Shown here one piece after another: positions 1 to 6,580 of a stretch of DNA of 10,941 bases (its first letter is position 1; the number at the start of each line of letters is the position of its first letter). A program made the position numbers and the translations under genes. This DNA is from an uncultured Granulosicoccaceae bacterium (GTDB lineage Bacteria > Pseudomonadota > Gammaproteobacteria > Granulosicoccales > Granulosicoccaceae): positions 1 to 10,941 of the forward strand of contig CALFBL010000339.1 in NCBI GenBank assembly GCA_937951695.1, written 5' to 3'. The notes beneath the pieces were generated by a model that did no database searches, had not been told where the DNA came from, and worked only from the letters and a program-made list of their open reading frames with translations.

Positions 1-852
1 TGGTTGCGATTGGGGCTGCTGGCCTTAACCGCTGAGCGTTACGAACAGGCGCAAGGTTTTCTAACCGGTGTTTTGACCGACGAGCCTTTCAACGAGCTTG
101 CAAACTTTAATTTGGCTCGAATCGCAGACCGTGATCAAGACTATGACGCTGCCATCGCATTCTACGACTCAGTGCCTGAAGGCGATTTTTTTCTCTCCTC
201 GAAATTGCGTGCCGCTGAACTCAGTGCCAAACAAGGTGACGTGGACAGGGGCATAGCGCGCCTGCGAGAGCTTGCCCCGATCGCGGCGGGTACGGCCATG
301 AAAGTTGAGTTAATTTCCACCGAGAGCCGTATCCTAGTGAGCGCTGATCGCCTTGATGAGGCGATCGCTGTGCTAACTAACGGGCTGGAACAGCACCCGG
401 GAGACGCAGAGCTGTTGTATGCGCGCGCCATCACCGCCGAGCGGCACGGCGATAACCAGCGGATGGAAGATGATTTGGCGCAGCTGTTAGCCGCTGATCC
501 GGACAATGCCCATGCGTTAAATGCGTTGGGATATCACCTGGCGGTCAACAACAAACGTCTCGATGATGCGCAAACGTATCTGGAAAAGGCAATAACACTG
601 CAGCCGGGAGACGCTGCTATTACAGACAGCTTGGGTTGGCTGCGCTATCGTCAAGGTAGGCTGGAAGAGGCAAAGCAGCTTTTGAGTGATGCCTACGCGA
701 TCCTACCCGATGGTGAGATCGCCGCCCACATAGGCGAGGTGCTATGGATGATGGGCGACACCGCTGGTGCCCGGGCTGTGTGGAAAACGGCGCTCGAAAG
801 TGAGCCAGATCATAAGGTGCTGAACGAGGTGGTTGATCGCTTGGTTAAATAG
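1..852 (+). CDS. Tetratricopeptide-repeat protein, C-terminal part (5' end outside window)
   Basis: The reading frame is open from the first base to the TAG at 850-852, so the gene starts upstream and only about 283 codons are seen. It is built almost entirely of TPR-like helical hairpins. Counting codons from base 1, the clearest repeats lie near 135-168, 169-203, 204-236 and 237-270, each with the usual small/aromatic pattern and a Pro-Asp/Gly turn (for example NALGY, SLGWLRYRQGRLEEA, HIGEVLWMMGD). The N-terminal half has more degenerate repeats. Proteins with this LGY/LGW/GEVLW C-terminus commonly sit directly before lolB in gammaproteobacteria and are often predicted to be exported or lipid-anchored; that part is not visible here. 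It ends 18 bases before lolB, so co-transcription is likely. TPR domains are protein-interaction scaffolds. The partner is unknown, although the neighbour suggests an envelope role. Confidence 0.9.
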   Translation, partial: WLRLGLLALTAERYEQAQGFLTGVLTDEPFNELANFNLARIADRDQDYDAAIAFYDSVPEGDFFLSSKLRAAELSAKQGDVDRGIARLRELAPIAAGTAMKVELISTESRILVSADRLDEAIAVLTNGLEQHPGDAELLYARAITAERHGDNQRMEDDLAQLLAADPDNAHALNALGYHLAVNNKRLDDAQTYLEKAITLQPGDAAITDSLGWLRYRQGRLEEAKQLLSDAYAILPDGEIAAHIGEVLWMMGDTAGARAVWKTALESEPDHKVLNEVVDRLVK

Positions 853-870
853 AAGAGATGAGACAGACGT

Positions 871-1584
871 ATGCGTACGGCTTGGAGTAGAACGGGCAAT
901 GCATTGGTTTTGATGACCGTGGTCGCCTTAGTTGGGTGTGAGACTCATCTGCGGGCCGTAGAGGGAGGCGGTTCTGCCGACCCTGCCTTAGTCGCTGCGT
1001 TGCAGGAGAGAACAGATTGGTCGGTAAGAGGTAGTTTGGGCATCTCGACGGATCCTGGTTCATCGGTGCCCCGGCAGAATATCAATGCCAGTGTGTTCTG
1101 GGCTCAGAACCACAACAACGATTTGGAGGTTGTTCTGCGCGGGCCGCTAGGGATCGGCGAAATAGTGCTGCAAGGGTCGAATCAGGGGGCATCCTTGCGT
1201 CGCGGAAACTCCACTGCGACCGGTCGCGACCCGTCGCTACTGGTGCAGCAATCGCTGGGATTGGCGGTGCCGGTGCCGTTGGATGAGTTGTCATCTTGGA
1301 TGCGTGGCCTACCGGGCACCGCGACCGAATTAACCTACGATACGATGGGACGGCTGCTCTCGCTGGTCTACACCGATGCCACCGATGTGACTTGGCGAGC
1401 CCGAATATTGCGTTACACCCGCTCGGATGCTTTGCAGGTGCCTTCGCTGATTACCGCTGAGGGTGGTCCCTATAACGTTCGTCTAGTGCTAAAGGAATGG
1501 AAGTTAGTTCCAGCTGACCCGATCGACTATCCCGTCGAAAATATCCCGAAAGGGCGATTAATAATTCCGGGAAGGAGCAGTTAA
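871..1584 (+). CDS. lolB: Outer-membrane lipoprotein receptor LolB
   Basis: LolB is the outer-membrane-anchored acceptor that takes lipoproteins from the periplasmic carrier LolA and inserts them into the outer membrane. The 237-residue product starts with a lipoprotein signal peptide: Arg at positions 2 and 7, a hydrophobic core at 11-21, and the lipobox L-V-G-C with Cys23 as the lipidated residue. Glu24 at position +2 is not the Asp inner-membrane retention signal, as expected for an outer-membrane lipoprotein. The mature part shows LolB family features: WSVRGSLGI at the start of the half-barrel, SVFW, the GPLGIGEIVLQG strand pair, PLDELSSWMRGLPG, and a final LVLKEWKL strand. The ATG at 871 has a GAGA at 860-863. 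The gene lies between the TPR gene and ispE, the usual gammaproteobacterial position. Length is slightly above the E. coli protein. Confidence 0.93.
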   Translation: MRTAWSRTGNALVLMTVVALVGCETHLRAVEGGGSADPALVAALQERTDWSVRGSLGISTDPGSSVPRQNINASVFWAQNHNNDLEVVLRGPLGIGEIVLQGSNQGASLRRGNSTATGRDPSLLVQQSLGLAVPVPLDELSSWMRGLPGTATELTYDTMGRLLSLVYTDATDVTWRARILRYTRSDALQVPSLITAEGGPYNVRLVLKEWKLVPADPIDYPVENIPKGRLIIPGRSS

Positions 1585-1640
1585 GCACCGTTCATAGGCA
1601 TAACCTTTGTGAAATCCCCCCTTTGGAGGGTAGACAGCCT

Positions 1641-1669
1641 TTGAATTGCGGGCCGATGATCGTTACCAT
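1641..1669 (+). promoter_or_regulatory. Possible sigma70-type promoter for ispE
   Basis: TTGAAT at 1641-1646 and TACCAT at 1664-1669 are separated by 17 bases, with four of six consensus matches in each box. It lies in the 116-base gap after lolB and would start transcription about 30 bases before ispE. Read-through from lolB is equally possible. The C-rich/G-rich pair near 1615-1630 is an imperfect hairpin without a T-run, so no terminator is called. Confidence 0.3.
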
Positions 1670-1706
1670 GGTCCGGATCGTGTTTCGCTAACTAGTTGGA
1701 TTGCTC

Positions 1707-2549
1707 TTGACTGCTCGATGGTTGGCTCCGGCCAAAATCAATATGTTCCTGCACGTGACGGGTCGCCGGGCTGATGGCTATCATCTCCTGCAAACGGTTT
1801 ATCAGTTTATCGATCTCTGTGACGTGCTAACGTTTGCTGTGCGCGACGACAACGATGTGCGGCTAAGTTCTTCGTTCGGCGAAGTGCCGCCTCAGGAGAA
1901 CCTAGTGGTTCGCGCAGCCCGTGCGCTGCAGGCGCACACCGGGACGCGTTCGGGAGCAGATATCACCTTAACGAAACATATCCCTGCCGGTGGTGGGCTA
2001 GGCGGCGGTAGTTCCGATGCGGCAACAACACTGGTAGCATTGAACGAGTTCTGGCGGTTGGGGCTGAGCATTAAAGAACTGGCCGAGATTGGTGTCACAG
2101 TCAGCGCAGACGTTCCAGTTTTTGTTTACGGCCAATCGATGTGGGCGGAAGGCATCGGCGACAAGCTAACCCCGGTGGCGCCCATTGAGCCTTGGTATCT
2201 GGTCGTGAACCCGAAAGTGCAAATATCCACCGCTCTGATCTTTAACGTGTCTGAGTTAACCCGCAATTCACACCCCATTACCATTCGCGACTTTATGGAC
2301 GGGCGCTGTATGAACGTGTTTGAACCGATTGTTCGGGCACGCTATCCTGAAGTGGCGCAGGCACTGGACTTGCTTCGTAAATTAAACCCTGAACGTCGAG
2401 CGAAGATGAGCGGCACAGGAAGTTGTGTTTTTACTGCGTGTCAAAGCGAAGAGCACGCGCAGCAGCTTTGCAGCGAACTTCCCGAATCGATGACGGGATA
2501 TGTTGTGAAAGGGCGAAATTTTTCCCCGCTGTACGATTTTTCAGGCTAG
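1707..2549 (+). CDS. ispE: 4-diphosphocytidyl-2-C-methyl-D-erythritol kinase
   Basis: IspE is the cytosolic GHMP-family kinase that phosphorylates CDP-methylerythritol with ATP in the MEP pathway to isopentenyl diphosphate. With a TTG start at 1707 (280 residues), the N-terminus has seven residues before the PAKIN motif and the catalytic Lys falls at position 10, as in E. coli IspE. The glycine-rich ATP loop PAGGGLGGGSSDAA is at about 93-106, the catalytic Asp of SADVPVF near 135, and the third GHMP motif MSGTGSC near 234-240. No ATG is possible: an in-frame stop lies at 1689-1691, leaving only TTG at 1701 or 1707. TTG 1707 is preferred because GGA (1698-1700) is then six bases upstream; the 1701 start would abut it. 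The stop is 18 bases before tRNA-Gln. Length and motifs look intact. Confidence 0.93.
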   Translation: MTARWLAPAKINMFLHVTGRRADGYHLLQTVYQFIDLCDVLTFAVRDDNDVRLSSSFGEVPPQENLVVRAARALQAHTGTRSGADITLTKHIPAGGGLGGGSSDAATTLVALNEFWRLGLSIKELAEIGVTVSADVPVFVYGQSMWAEGIGDKLTPVAPIEPWYLVVNPKVQISTALIFNVSELTRNSHPITIRDFMDGRCMNVFEPIVRARYPEVAQALDLLRKLNPERRAKMSGTGSCVFTACQSEEHAQQLCSELPESMTGYVVKGRNFSPLYDFSG

Positions 2550-2567
2550 TCTTCGCTCTTCTGATAT

Positions 2568-2643
2568 TGGGCCGTCGCCAAGCGGTTAAGGCACCGGGTT
2601 TTGATCCCGGCATTCGGAGGTTCGAATCCTCCCGGCCCAGCCA
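2568..2643 (+). tRNA. tRNA-Gln(TTG)
   Basis: A complete cloverleaf of 76 bases including an encoded CCA. The acceptor arms are TGGGCCG (2568-2574) and CGGCCCA (2633-2639), with G discriminator 2640 and CCA 2641-2643. The anticodon stem CCGGG/CCCGG (2594-2598 / 2606-2610) encloses the loop TTTTGAT, giving anticodon TTG at 2601-2603, read as Gln for CAA/CAG. The T-arm contains GGTTCGAATCC. The weak first pair (T-A) is typical of tRNA-Gln. It is embedded between ispE (18 bases upstream) and prs (27 bases downstream), so it is probably cut from a shared transcript. Confidence 0.97.
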
Positions 2644-2670
2644 TCCTTCCATGATGCGTCAACTGAGATC

Positions 2671-3624
2671 ATGCGCGATCCGAAACTAATGGTATTTGGC
2701 GGCAACGCCAACCCCAAACTCGCGCAAGCCATTGCCGCGTATTTGCAGCAACCGTTGGGGAAAGTCCATCTCTCCCGATTTAGTGACGGTGAGAGCGCGG
2801 TTGAGATCCTGGAAAATGTGCGCGGTGGGGACGTATTTCTTGTCCAGCCAGTGTGTCAGCCCACCAACGACAATCTGATGGATCTGTTGTTGATGGTCGA
2901 TGCGCTGCACCGCGCCTCGGCTGAACGCATCACCGCCGTCATCCCATACTTTGGCTACGCCAGACAAGATCGCCGCGTCCGCTCGGCCCGAGTACCCATC
3001 TCGGCCAAGCTCGTGGCGAATATGCTCGATGTAGCCGGTGTTAATCGCGTGCTAACGGTCGACTTGCACGCGGAACAGATTCAGGGGTTCTTTGATATTC
3101 CTGTGGACAATGTATATGCCTCGCCGTTGCTGATGGTGGACATATGGCGCCATAAGTACAAAGACCTGATCGTAGTTTCCCCTGACGTGGGCGGGGTAGT
3201 GCGAGCCCGGGCCGTGGCAAAGCAGCTCGATGATGCTGACCTTGCGATCATCGATAAACGCCGCCCGCAGGCCAATCAAGCACAAGTGATGCACATCATC
3301 GGGGACGTGAAAGACCGTACCTGCGTCATTATTGACGATATGGTGGATACCGCGGGCACCCTGTGCAAGGCGGCGGAAGCCTTAAAGGCCCACGGCGCTG
3401 AGCGCGTAGTGGCTCTGGCCACCCATCCGGTGCTGTCCGGCGACGCTATTAAGAACATTAACGCCTCACAACTCGATGAACTGGTGGTGACCGACACCAT
3501 TCCATTGACGACAGAGACCATGGCGTGCTCTCGCATTCGCCAGCTGAGCGTGGCTGAGCTGTTGGGCGAGACGGTTCGACGAATCCACGAAGATGAGTCA
3601 GTCAGTACGGTTTACATGGAATAG
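2671..3624 (+). CDS. prs: Ribose-phosphate pyrophosphokinase (PRPP synthetase)
   Basis: Prs transfers pyrophosphate from ATP to ribose 5-phosphate to make PRPP, the precursor of nucleotides, His, Trp and NAD; it works as a cytosolic hexamer. The 317-residue product matches the class I bacterial family over its full length. Visible signatures are RFSDGE and NVRGGDVF near the N-terminus, the ATP-binding stretch YFGYARQDRR (93-102) followed by SARVPISAK, the metal/ATP site DLHAEQIQG (131-139), SPDVGGVVRAR, DKRRP, and the ribose-phosphate loop DDMVDTAGT (222-230). ATG 2671 gives an N-terminus that aligns with E. coli Prs; ATG 2689 would remove the first strand. The Shine-Dalgarno is weak (GAG at 2665-2667). 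The start is 27 bases after tRNA-Gln, so translation probably depends on a transcript processed at the tRNA 3' end. Confidence 0.97.
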   Translation: MRDPKLMVFGGNANPKLAQAIAAYLQQPLGKVHLSRFSDGESAVEILENVRGGDVFLVQPVCQPTNDNLMDLLLMVDALHRASAERITAVIPYFGYARQDRRVRSARVPISAKLVANMLDVAGVNRVLTVDLHAEQIQGFFDIPVDNVYASPLLMVDIWRHKYKDLIVVSPDVGGVVRARAVAKQLDDADLAIIDKRRPQANQAQVMHIIGDVKDRTCVIIDDMVDTAGTLCKAAEALKAHGAERVVALATHPVLSGDAIKNINASQLDELVVTDTIPLTTETMACSRIRQLSVAELLGETVRRIHEDESVSTVYME

Positions 3625-3653
3625 GTCTGACGGCGCAGTTTTTGAGCAGAAGT

Positions 3654-3662
3654 TGATATACT
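3654..3662 (+). promoter_or_regulatory. Extended -10 promoter of rplY
   Basis: TGATATACT at 3654-3662 contains the extended -10 dinucleotide TG (3654-3655), one spacer base, and TATACT, which differs from TATAAT at one position. No good -35 exists at 16-18 bases, as is common for extended -10 promoters. Transcription would start near 3669, at the base of the first leader hairpin, giving a leader of about 80 bases before the rplY ATG. Confidence 0.6.
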
Positions 3663-3667
3663 AGTTC

Positions 3668-3720
3668 GTCTTTGTCTGGTCGCGGACAAAGACACGATTG
3701 GGTCAATCCTGACCAAATCG
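3668..3720 (+). promoter_or_regulatory. Structured 5' leader of rplY (two hairpins), possible autoregulatory element
   Basis: Two adjacent hairpins lie between the promoter and the rplY Shine-Dalgarno. Hairpin 1 has a perfect 9-bp stem, GTCTTTGTC (3668-3676) with GACAAAGAC (3685-3693). Hairpin 2 pairs CGATT plus GGTCA (3695-3699, 3701-3705) with TGACC plus AATCG (3710-3714, 3716-3720), interrupted by a single G.A mismatch and closed by a four-base ATCC loop. Neither is followed by a T-run, so they are not terminators. Autogenous control of rplY through its 5' leader is known in E. coli and relatives; that this structure acts the same way is inference. Confidence 0.5.
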
Positions 3721-3749
3721 CACATACAATCTCATTGGGAGACCTCGAC

Positions 3750-4430
3750 ATGTCAGACGACATCAACGTCGCTGCAGCGTCGCGTACGGTATTCGGAAAA
3801 GGTGCGAGCCGCCGCCTACGTCGCGAAAATCTGGTTCCAGCCATCGTTTACGGTGCTGAAGGCGAACCACAGCCGTTGCAATTGAAGCACAACGAAGTAA
3901 TCAAACATTTAGAAAATGAACAGTTCTATTCCCAGCTGCTGCAATTGAGCGTCGATGGCGGGGAATCGGTTCGTTGTTTGTTGCGTGATGTACAACGTCA
4001 CCCGTTCCGCCAGCAAGTGCTGCACATGGATTTCCAGCGTGTGGTTGCGGGTCAGGCGCTGCACGTGACCATTCCGGTTCATTTCGAGAACGAAGAGATC
4101 TGTGCGGGTGTTAAGACGGAAGGCGGCATGATTAACCGAACCGTGAACGAAGTAACGGTGGTTTGCTTGCCGCGTGACATTCCAGAATCAATCAATGTTG
4201 ATATGACGAACCTCAAGATTGGCGATACGATCCATCTCTCGGATCTGCCCATGCCTGAAAACGTTACCCTGCTTGATCTCGGTGAAAAGGGTGATGATTC
4301 TGACCATGTGGTCGTGGCGGTTGTTGCACCGCGTGCCGTGGTTGAAGAAGACGATGATGCCGATACGGATGCACCAGCTGCCGAAGGCGATGCTGAGACA
4401 GGCGACGATTCTGACGAGAAGTCTGACTAA
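3750..4430 (+). CDS. rplY: 50S ribosomal protein L25 (long, general stress protein Ctc type)
   Basis: L25 binds 5S rRNA in the central protuberance of the large subunit. The 226-residue product is the long bacterial (Ctc/TL5) form. An N-terminal 5S-binding domain spans about residues 1-95 (RTVFGKGASRRLRRENLVPAIVYG, later CLLRDVQRHPFRQQVLHMDFQRV). A C-terminal beta domain spans about 100-195 (HVTIPVHFENEE, GGMINRTVNEVTVVCLPRDIPESINVD). A very acidic tail occupies 198-226, with 15 Asp/Glu in 29 residues. The ATG at 3750 is chosen because GGGAG at 3737-3741 lies eight bases upstream and the product then begins where the L25 domain begins. An in-frame start at 3672 would fall inside the leader hairpin and add 26 unrelated residues. 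The gene has its own promoter and leader, so it can be expressed separately from prs. E. coli L25 is only the N-terminal domain. Confidence 0.95.
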   Translation: MSDDINVAAASRTVFGKGASRRLRRENLVPAIVYGAEGEPQPLQLKHNEVIKHLENEQFYSQLLQLSVDGGESVRCLLRDVQRHPFRQQVLHMDFQRVVAGQALHVTIPVHFENEEICAGVKTEGGMINRTVNEVTVVCLPRDIPESINVDMTNLKIGDTIHLSDLPMPENVTLLDLGEKGDDSDHVVVAVVAPRAVVEEDDDADTDAPAAEGDAETGDDSDEKSD

Positions 4431-4468
4431 GCTACGACGTTCTTGGTCACGATCTTTGAAATTGATGG

Positions 4469-4496
4469 GCGCTGGCGGTGTGTTTCCCGCTGGCGC
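4469..4496 (+). other. Intergenic hairpin between rplY and pth
   Basis: GCGCTGGCGG (4469-4478) can pair with CCGCTGGCGC (4487-4496) as a 10-bp stem with eight Watson-Crick and two G.T pairs around an eight-base loop. No T-run follows, so a classic intrinsic terminator is unlikely. It could be an RNA processing or stabilising structure that sets the rplY:pth ratio. The arms also share the direct repeat GCTGGCG. Confidence 0.4.
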
Positions 4497-4521
4497 TGAT
4501 CGATAATTCGGATGTGTGCAG

Positions 4522-5118
4522 ATGGCCGGTGATCAAATCCAGTTCGAACTTGTTGCGGGGCTCGGGAATCCCGGCGCTGAATACGAAAACTCATTGCACA
4601 ACGCCGGATTTTGGTATGTCGACCGGCTGGCGCAAGAGCTCGGCACCACCTTTACCAGCGATAAAAAAGCGTTCTCACACGTTGCCAAAGCGCGGCTTGC
4701 CGGGCGTAGCTTATATCTGGTGAAGCCATGGAACTTCATGAACAACAGCGGCCAAGGCGTGGCAGCGGTTGCGCGCTTTTTCAAAATCCCCGTGACTAAA
4801 ATTCTGATCGCCCACGATGAGATCGATTTGCCGCCTGGTTCGATCAAGGTCAAGCAGGGCGGTGGGCACGGCGGCCATAATGGGCTGCGCGACATCATTG
4901 CAAAAACCGGGTCGAGCGATTTCTGGCGCTTACGCATCGGCGTCGGTCATCCCGGACATAAAAGCGCGGTATCGGGGTATGTATTAAAGCGAGCACCTGC
5001 CGACATTGAGCGTCCGGTAAACGAAGGCCTGGATGTCGCCATTCGTCAATCGCTCACGCTCATCGATGGGGATGTAAAAATCGCCACCCAAAATATTCAC
5101 ACGCACAAGCCGTCGTAA
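4522..5118 (+). CDS. pth: Peptidyl-tRNA hydrolase
   Basis: Pth cleaves the ester bond of peptidyl-tRNAs that drop off ribosomes, recycling tRNA in the cytosol. The 198-residue product has every expected active-site feature: GLGNPG with Asn16, the catalytic His26 in NSLHNAGF, FMNNSG (72-77), Asp99 in AHDEIDLPPG, and Asn120 in GGGHGGHNGLRD. These correspond to N10, H20, D93 and N114 of E. coli Pth with a constant offset of six. RLRIGVGHPG follows. ATG 4522 is preferred; an in-frame GTG two codons upstream (4516) is possible. GGA at 4510-4512 is nine bases before the ATG. The gene follows rplY after 91 bases that include a hairpin and precedes ychF by 21 bases. The rplY-pth-ychF order is common in proteobacteria and groups translation-quality functions. 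Confidence 0.96.
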   Translation: MAGDQIQFELVAGLGNPGAEYENSLHNAGFWYVDRLAQELGTTFTSDKKAFSHVAKARLAGRSLYLVKPWNFMNNSGQGVAAVARFFKIPVTKILIAHDEIDLPPGSIKVKQGGGHGGHNGLRDIIAKTGSSDFWRLRIGVGHPGHKSAVSGYVLKRAPADIERPVNEGLDVAIRQSLTLIDGDVKIATQNIHTHKPS

Positions 5119-5139
5119 TAAGACGCAGGACACGCCATC

Positions 5140-6231
5140 ATGGGATTCAAATGCGGCATTGTTGGGTTACCGAATGTCGGGAAGTCCACGCTGTTTAACG
5201 CACTAACCAAAGCGGAAATAGCGGCCGAGAATTACCCGTTTTGCACCATCGAGCCCAACGTCGGTATGGTGCCGGTACCCGATTTACGGCTCGATGCGCT
5301 GGCAGACATTGTCTCGCCTGAAAAAATCATCCCCACCACCATGGAATTTGTCGACATCGCAGGTCTCGTAGCAGGTGCATCCAAAGGTGAAGGTTTGGGT
5401 AATCAATTCCTTGCCAACATTCGCGAAACCGATGCCATCGCACATGTGGTGCGTTGTTTTGAAAACGACGACGTAATTCACGTGGCCGGAAAAGTTGACC
5501 CACTCGATGACGCCGCCACCATCAACACCGAATTGCTGCTAGCCGACATGGAGTCGATGGAAAAAGTGGTGTCTCGCTTAGCACGAACCGCAAAGTCATC
5601 GAACAAAGAAGCCATCGCCGAGAAAGCGTTCGCCGAGAAAGTGTTAGCGCATTTAAATGATGGAAAACCTGCCCGTACCTTTGACGCCAGCTCGGCGGAA
5701 ATGGCGTGGCTGAAGCTGTATCACCTGCTCACCATAAAACCCACCATGTACATCGCCAACGTGGACGAGGGAGGCTTTGAAGAGAACGCCATGCTCGACG
5801 CATTGACCCAACACGCGGCCAGCGAGAATGCCAGCATCGTGGCCGTATGTGCCTCCATCGAAGCTGAGATCATTCAGCTCGACGATGTCGATCGTGCCGA
5901 ATTCATGGCCGAATTGAATCTGGACGAGCCGGGCCTGAATCGTGTCATCCGAGCCGGCTACGCTTTGCTTGGTCTACAGACGTTCTTCACGGCCGGTGAA
6001 AAAGAAGTACGAGCCTGGACCGTCAAAAAAGGATCCACCGCCCCGCAGGGTGCTGGACGCATCCACACTGACTTTGAAAAAGGTTTTATCCGCGCCGAAG
6101 TGGTCGGCTACGACGACTACGTCTCGAATAAAGGTGAGAGCGGAGCCAAGGACGCCGGCAAATGGCGCCTTGAAGGCAAGGAATACCTGATGCAGGAAGG
6201 TGACGTGGTGCATTTTCGCTTCAACGTCTAG
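5140..6231 (+). CDS. ychF: Redox-regulated ATPase YchF (Obg-family P-loop NTPase, OLA1 homologue)
   Basis: YchF is a ribosome-associated P-loop NTPase that prefers ATP over GTP and is linked to stress responses and translation start-site selection. At 363 residues it has exactly the length of the E. coli protein. The G1/Walker A loop GLPNVGKST is at 9-17, the G3 motif DIAGLV at 72-77, and His114 in the sequence ENDDVIHV matches the histidine proposed to be catalytic in E. coli YchF. The G4 position reads NVDE (207-210) instead of the GTP-specifying NKxD, the reason this family can use ATP. A coiled-coil helical domain follows G3, and the C-terminal TGS domain begins near LQTFFTAGEKEVRAW and ends in EGDVVHFRFNV. 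AGGA at 5127-5130 lies nine bases before the ATG. It is probably co-transcribed with pth. Confidence 0.97.
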   Translation: MGFKCGIVGLPNVGKSTLFNALTKAEIAAENYPFCTIEPNVGMVPVPDLRLDALADIVSPEKIIPTTMEFVDIAGLVAGASKGEGLGNQFLANIRETDAIAHVVRCFENDDVIHVAGKVDPLDDAATINTELLLADMESMEKVVSRLARTAKSSNKEAIAEKAFAEKVLAHLNDGKPARTFDASSAEMAWLKLYHLLTIKPTMYIANVDEGGFEENAMLDALTQHAASENASIVAVCASIEAEIIQLDDVDRAEFMAELNLDEPGLNRVIRAGYALLGLQTFFTAGEKEVRAWTVKKGSTAPQGAGRIHTDFEKGFIRAEVVGYDDYVSNKGESGAKDAGKWRLEGKEYLMQEGDVVHFRFNV

Positions 6232-6254
6232 CGAGATGCTGTGGCGCAATGCGC

Positions 6255-6283
6255 TTGACACAGTCGCCCAATTTGGCGATGAT
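6255..6283 (+). promoter_or_regulatory. Sigma70 promoter of tRNA-Met
   Basis: A perfect -35 box TTGACA (6255-6260) is separated by 17 bases from GATGAT (6278-6283), a four-of-six match to the -10 consensus. The predicted start near 6290 would leave a roughly 10-base 5' leader before the tRNA. The -35 overlaps an inverted repeat, with arms CTGTG+GCGC at 6239-6247 and GCGC plus CACAG at 6251-6254 and 6259-6263. Confidence 0.5.
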
Positions 6284-6300
6284 GGACGGCTTGAATTTAT

Positions 6301-6377
6301 GGCTACATAGCTCAGTTGGTTAGAGCACAACACTCATAATGTTGGGGTCCCTAGTTCGAATCTAGGTGTAGCCACCA
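6301..6377 (+). tRNA. tRNA-Met(CAT), elongator type
   Basis: A complete 77-base cloverleaf with encoded CCA. The acceptor arms are GGCTACA (6301-6307) and TGTAGCC (6367-6373), with A discriminator 6374 and CCA 6375-6377. The anticodon stem CAACA/TGTTG encloses the loop CTCATAA with CAT at 6335-6337. The paired first base and the overall similarity to E. coli elongator tRNA-Met (GGCTAC... start, TAGCTCAGTTGGTTAGAGCAC D-arm region) argue against initiator tRNA and against tRNA-Ile2. It closes the conserved block beginning with the TPR gene and lolB. Confidence 0.96.
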
Positions 6378-6402
6378 TTTATTCTCGGCATTACAGAACT
6401 CG

Positions 6403-6422
6403 CCCGCTTATGCGGGTTTTTT
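6403..6422 (+). terminator. Intrinsic terminator after tRNA-Met
   Basis: Stem CCCGC (6403-6407) and GCGGG (6412-6416) around a TTAT loop is followed directly by six T residues (6417-6422). It lies 25 bases after the CCA of tRNA-Met and ends the housekeeping transcripts on the + strand. Confidence 0.85.
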
Positions 6423-6524
6423 GTGCCTGGTGTAAACGGCACGCTGGCACAACTGTCGATTTTAATGCTGGCAACGCTCTTCGTTAATAAGCTGGTTATT
6501 CAAAAATAACGCTACGCATTTTTC

Positions 6525-6553
6525 TGCAAGATTCTCGACGTCGAGAATATGCA
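6525..6553. other. 18-bp perfect palindrome with TGCA flanks in the convergent gap
   Basis: ATTCTCGACGTCGAGAAT at 6531-6548 is a perfect palindrome; the flanks TGCA (6525-6528) and TGCA (6550-6553) can also pair across short internal gaps. It lies 33 bases beyond the yceI stop, between genes that converge. No T-run follows on either strand, so it fits a canonical terminator poorly. A protein-binding site or an RNA 3'-end-protecting structure for yceI mRNA are the alternatives. A weaker 6-bp hairpin, GTTATT/AATAAC, lies at 6495-6510. Nothing else is recognisable in 6423-6580. Confidence 0.55.
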
Positions 6554-6580
6554 ATCTTTCCCAAACCTCTGGTTCAGTCG

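Noticed and set aside
1612..1630. C-run followed by GGAGGG after lolB as a terminator
   Set aside because: The stem contains a C.A mismatch and no T-run follows, so termination is not supported.
3672..3749. In-frame N-terminal extension of rplY by 26 codons
   Set aside because: It would start inside the first leader hairpin, has no Shine-Dalgarno, and adds residues foreign to L25; the ATG at 3750 has GGGAG at a good distance.
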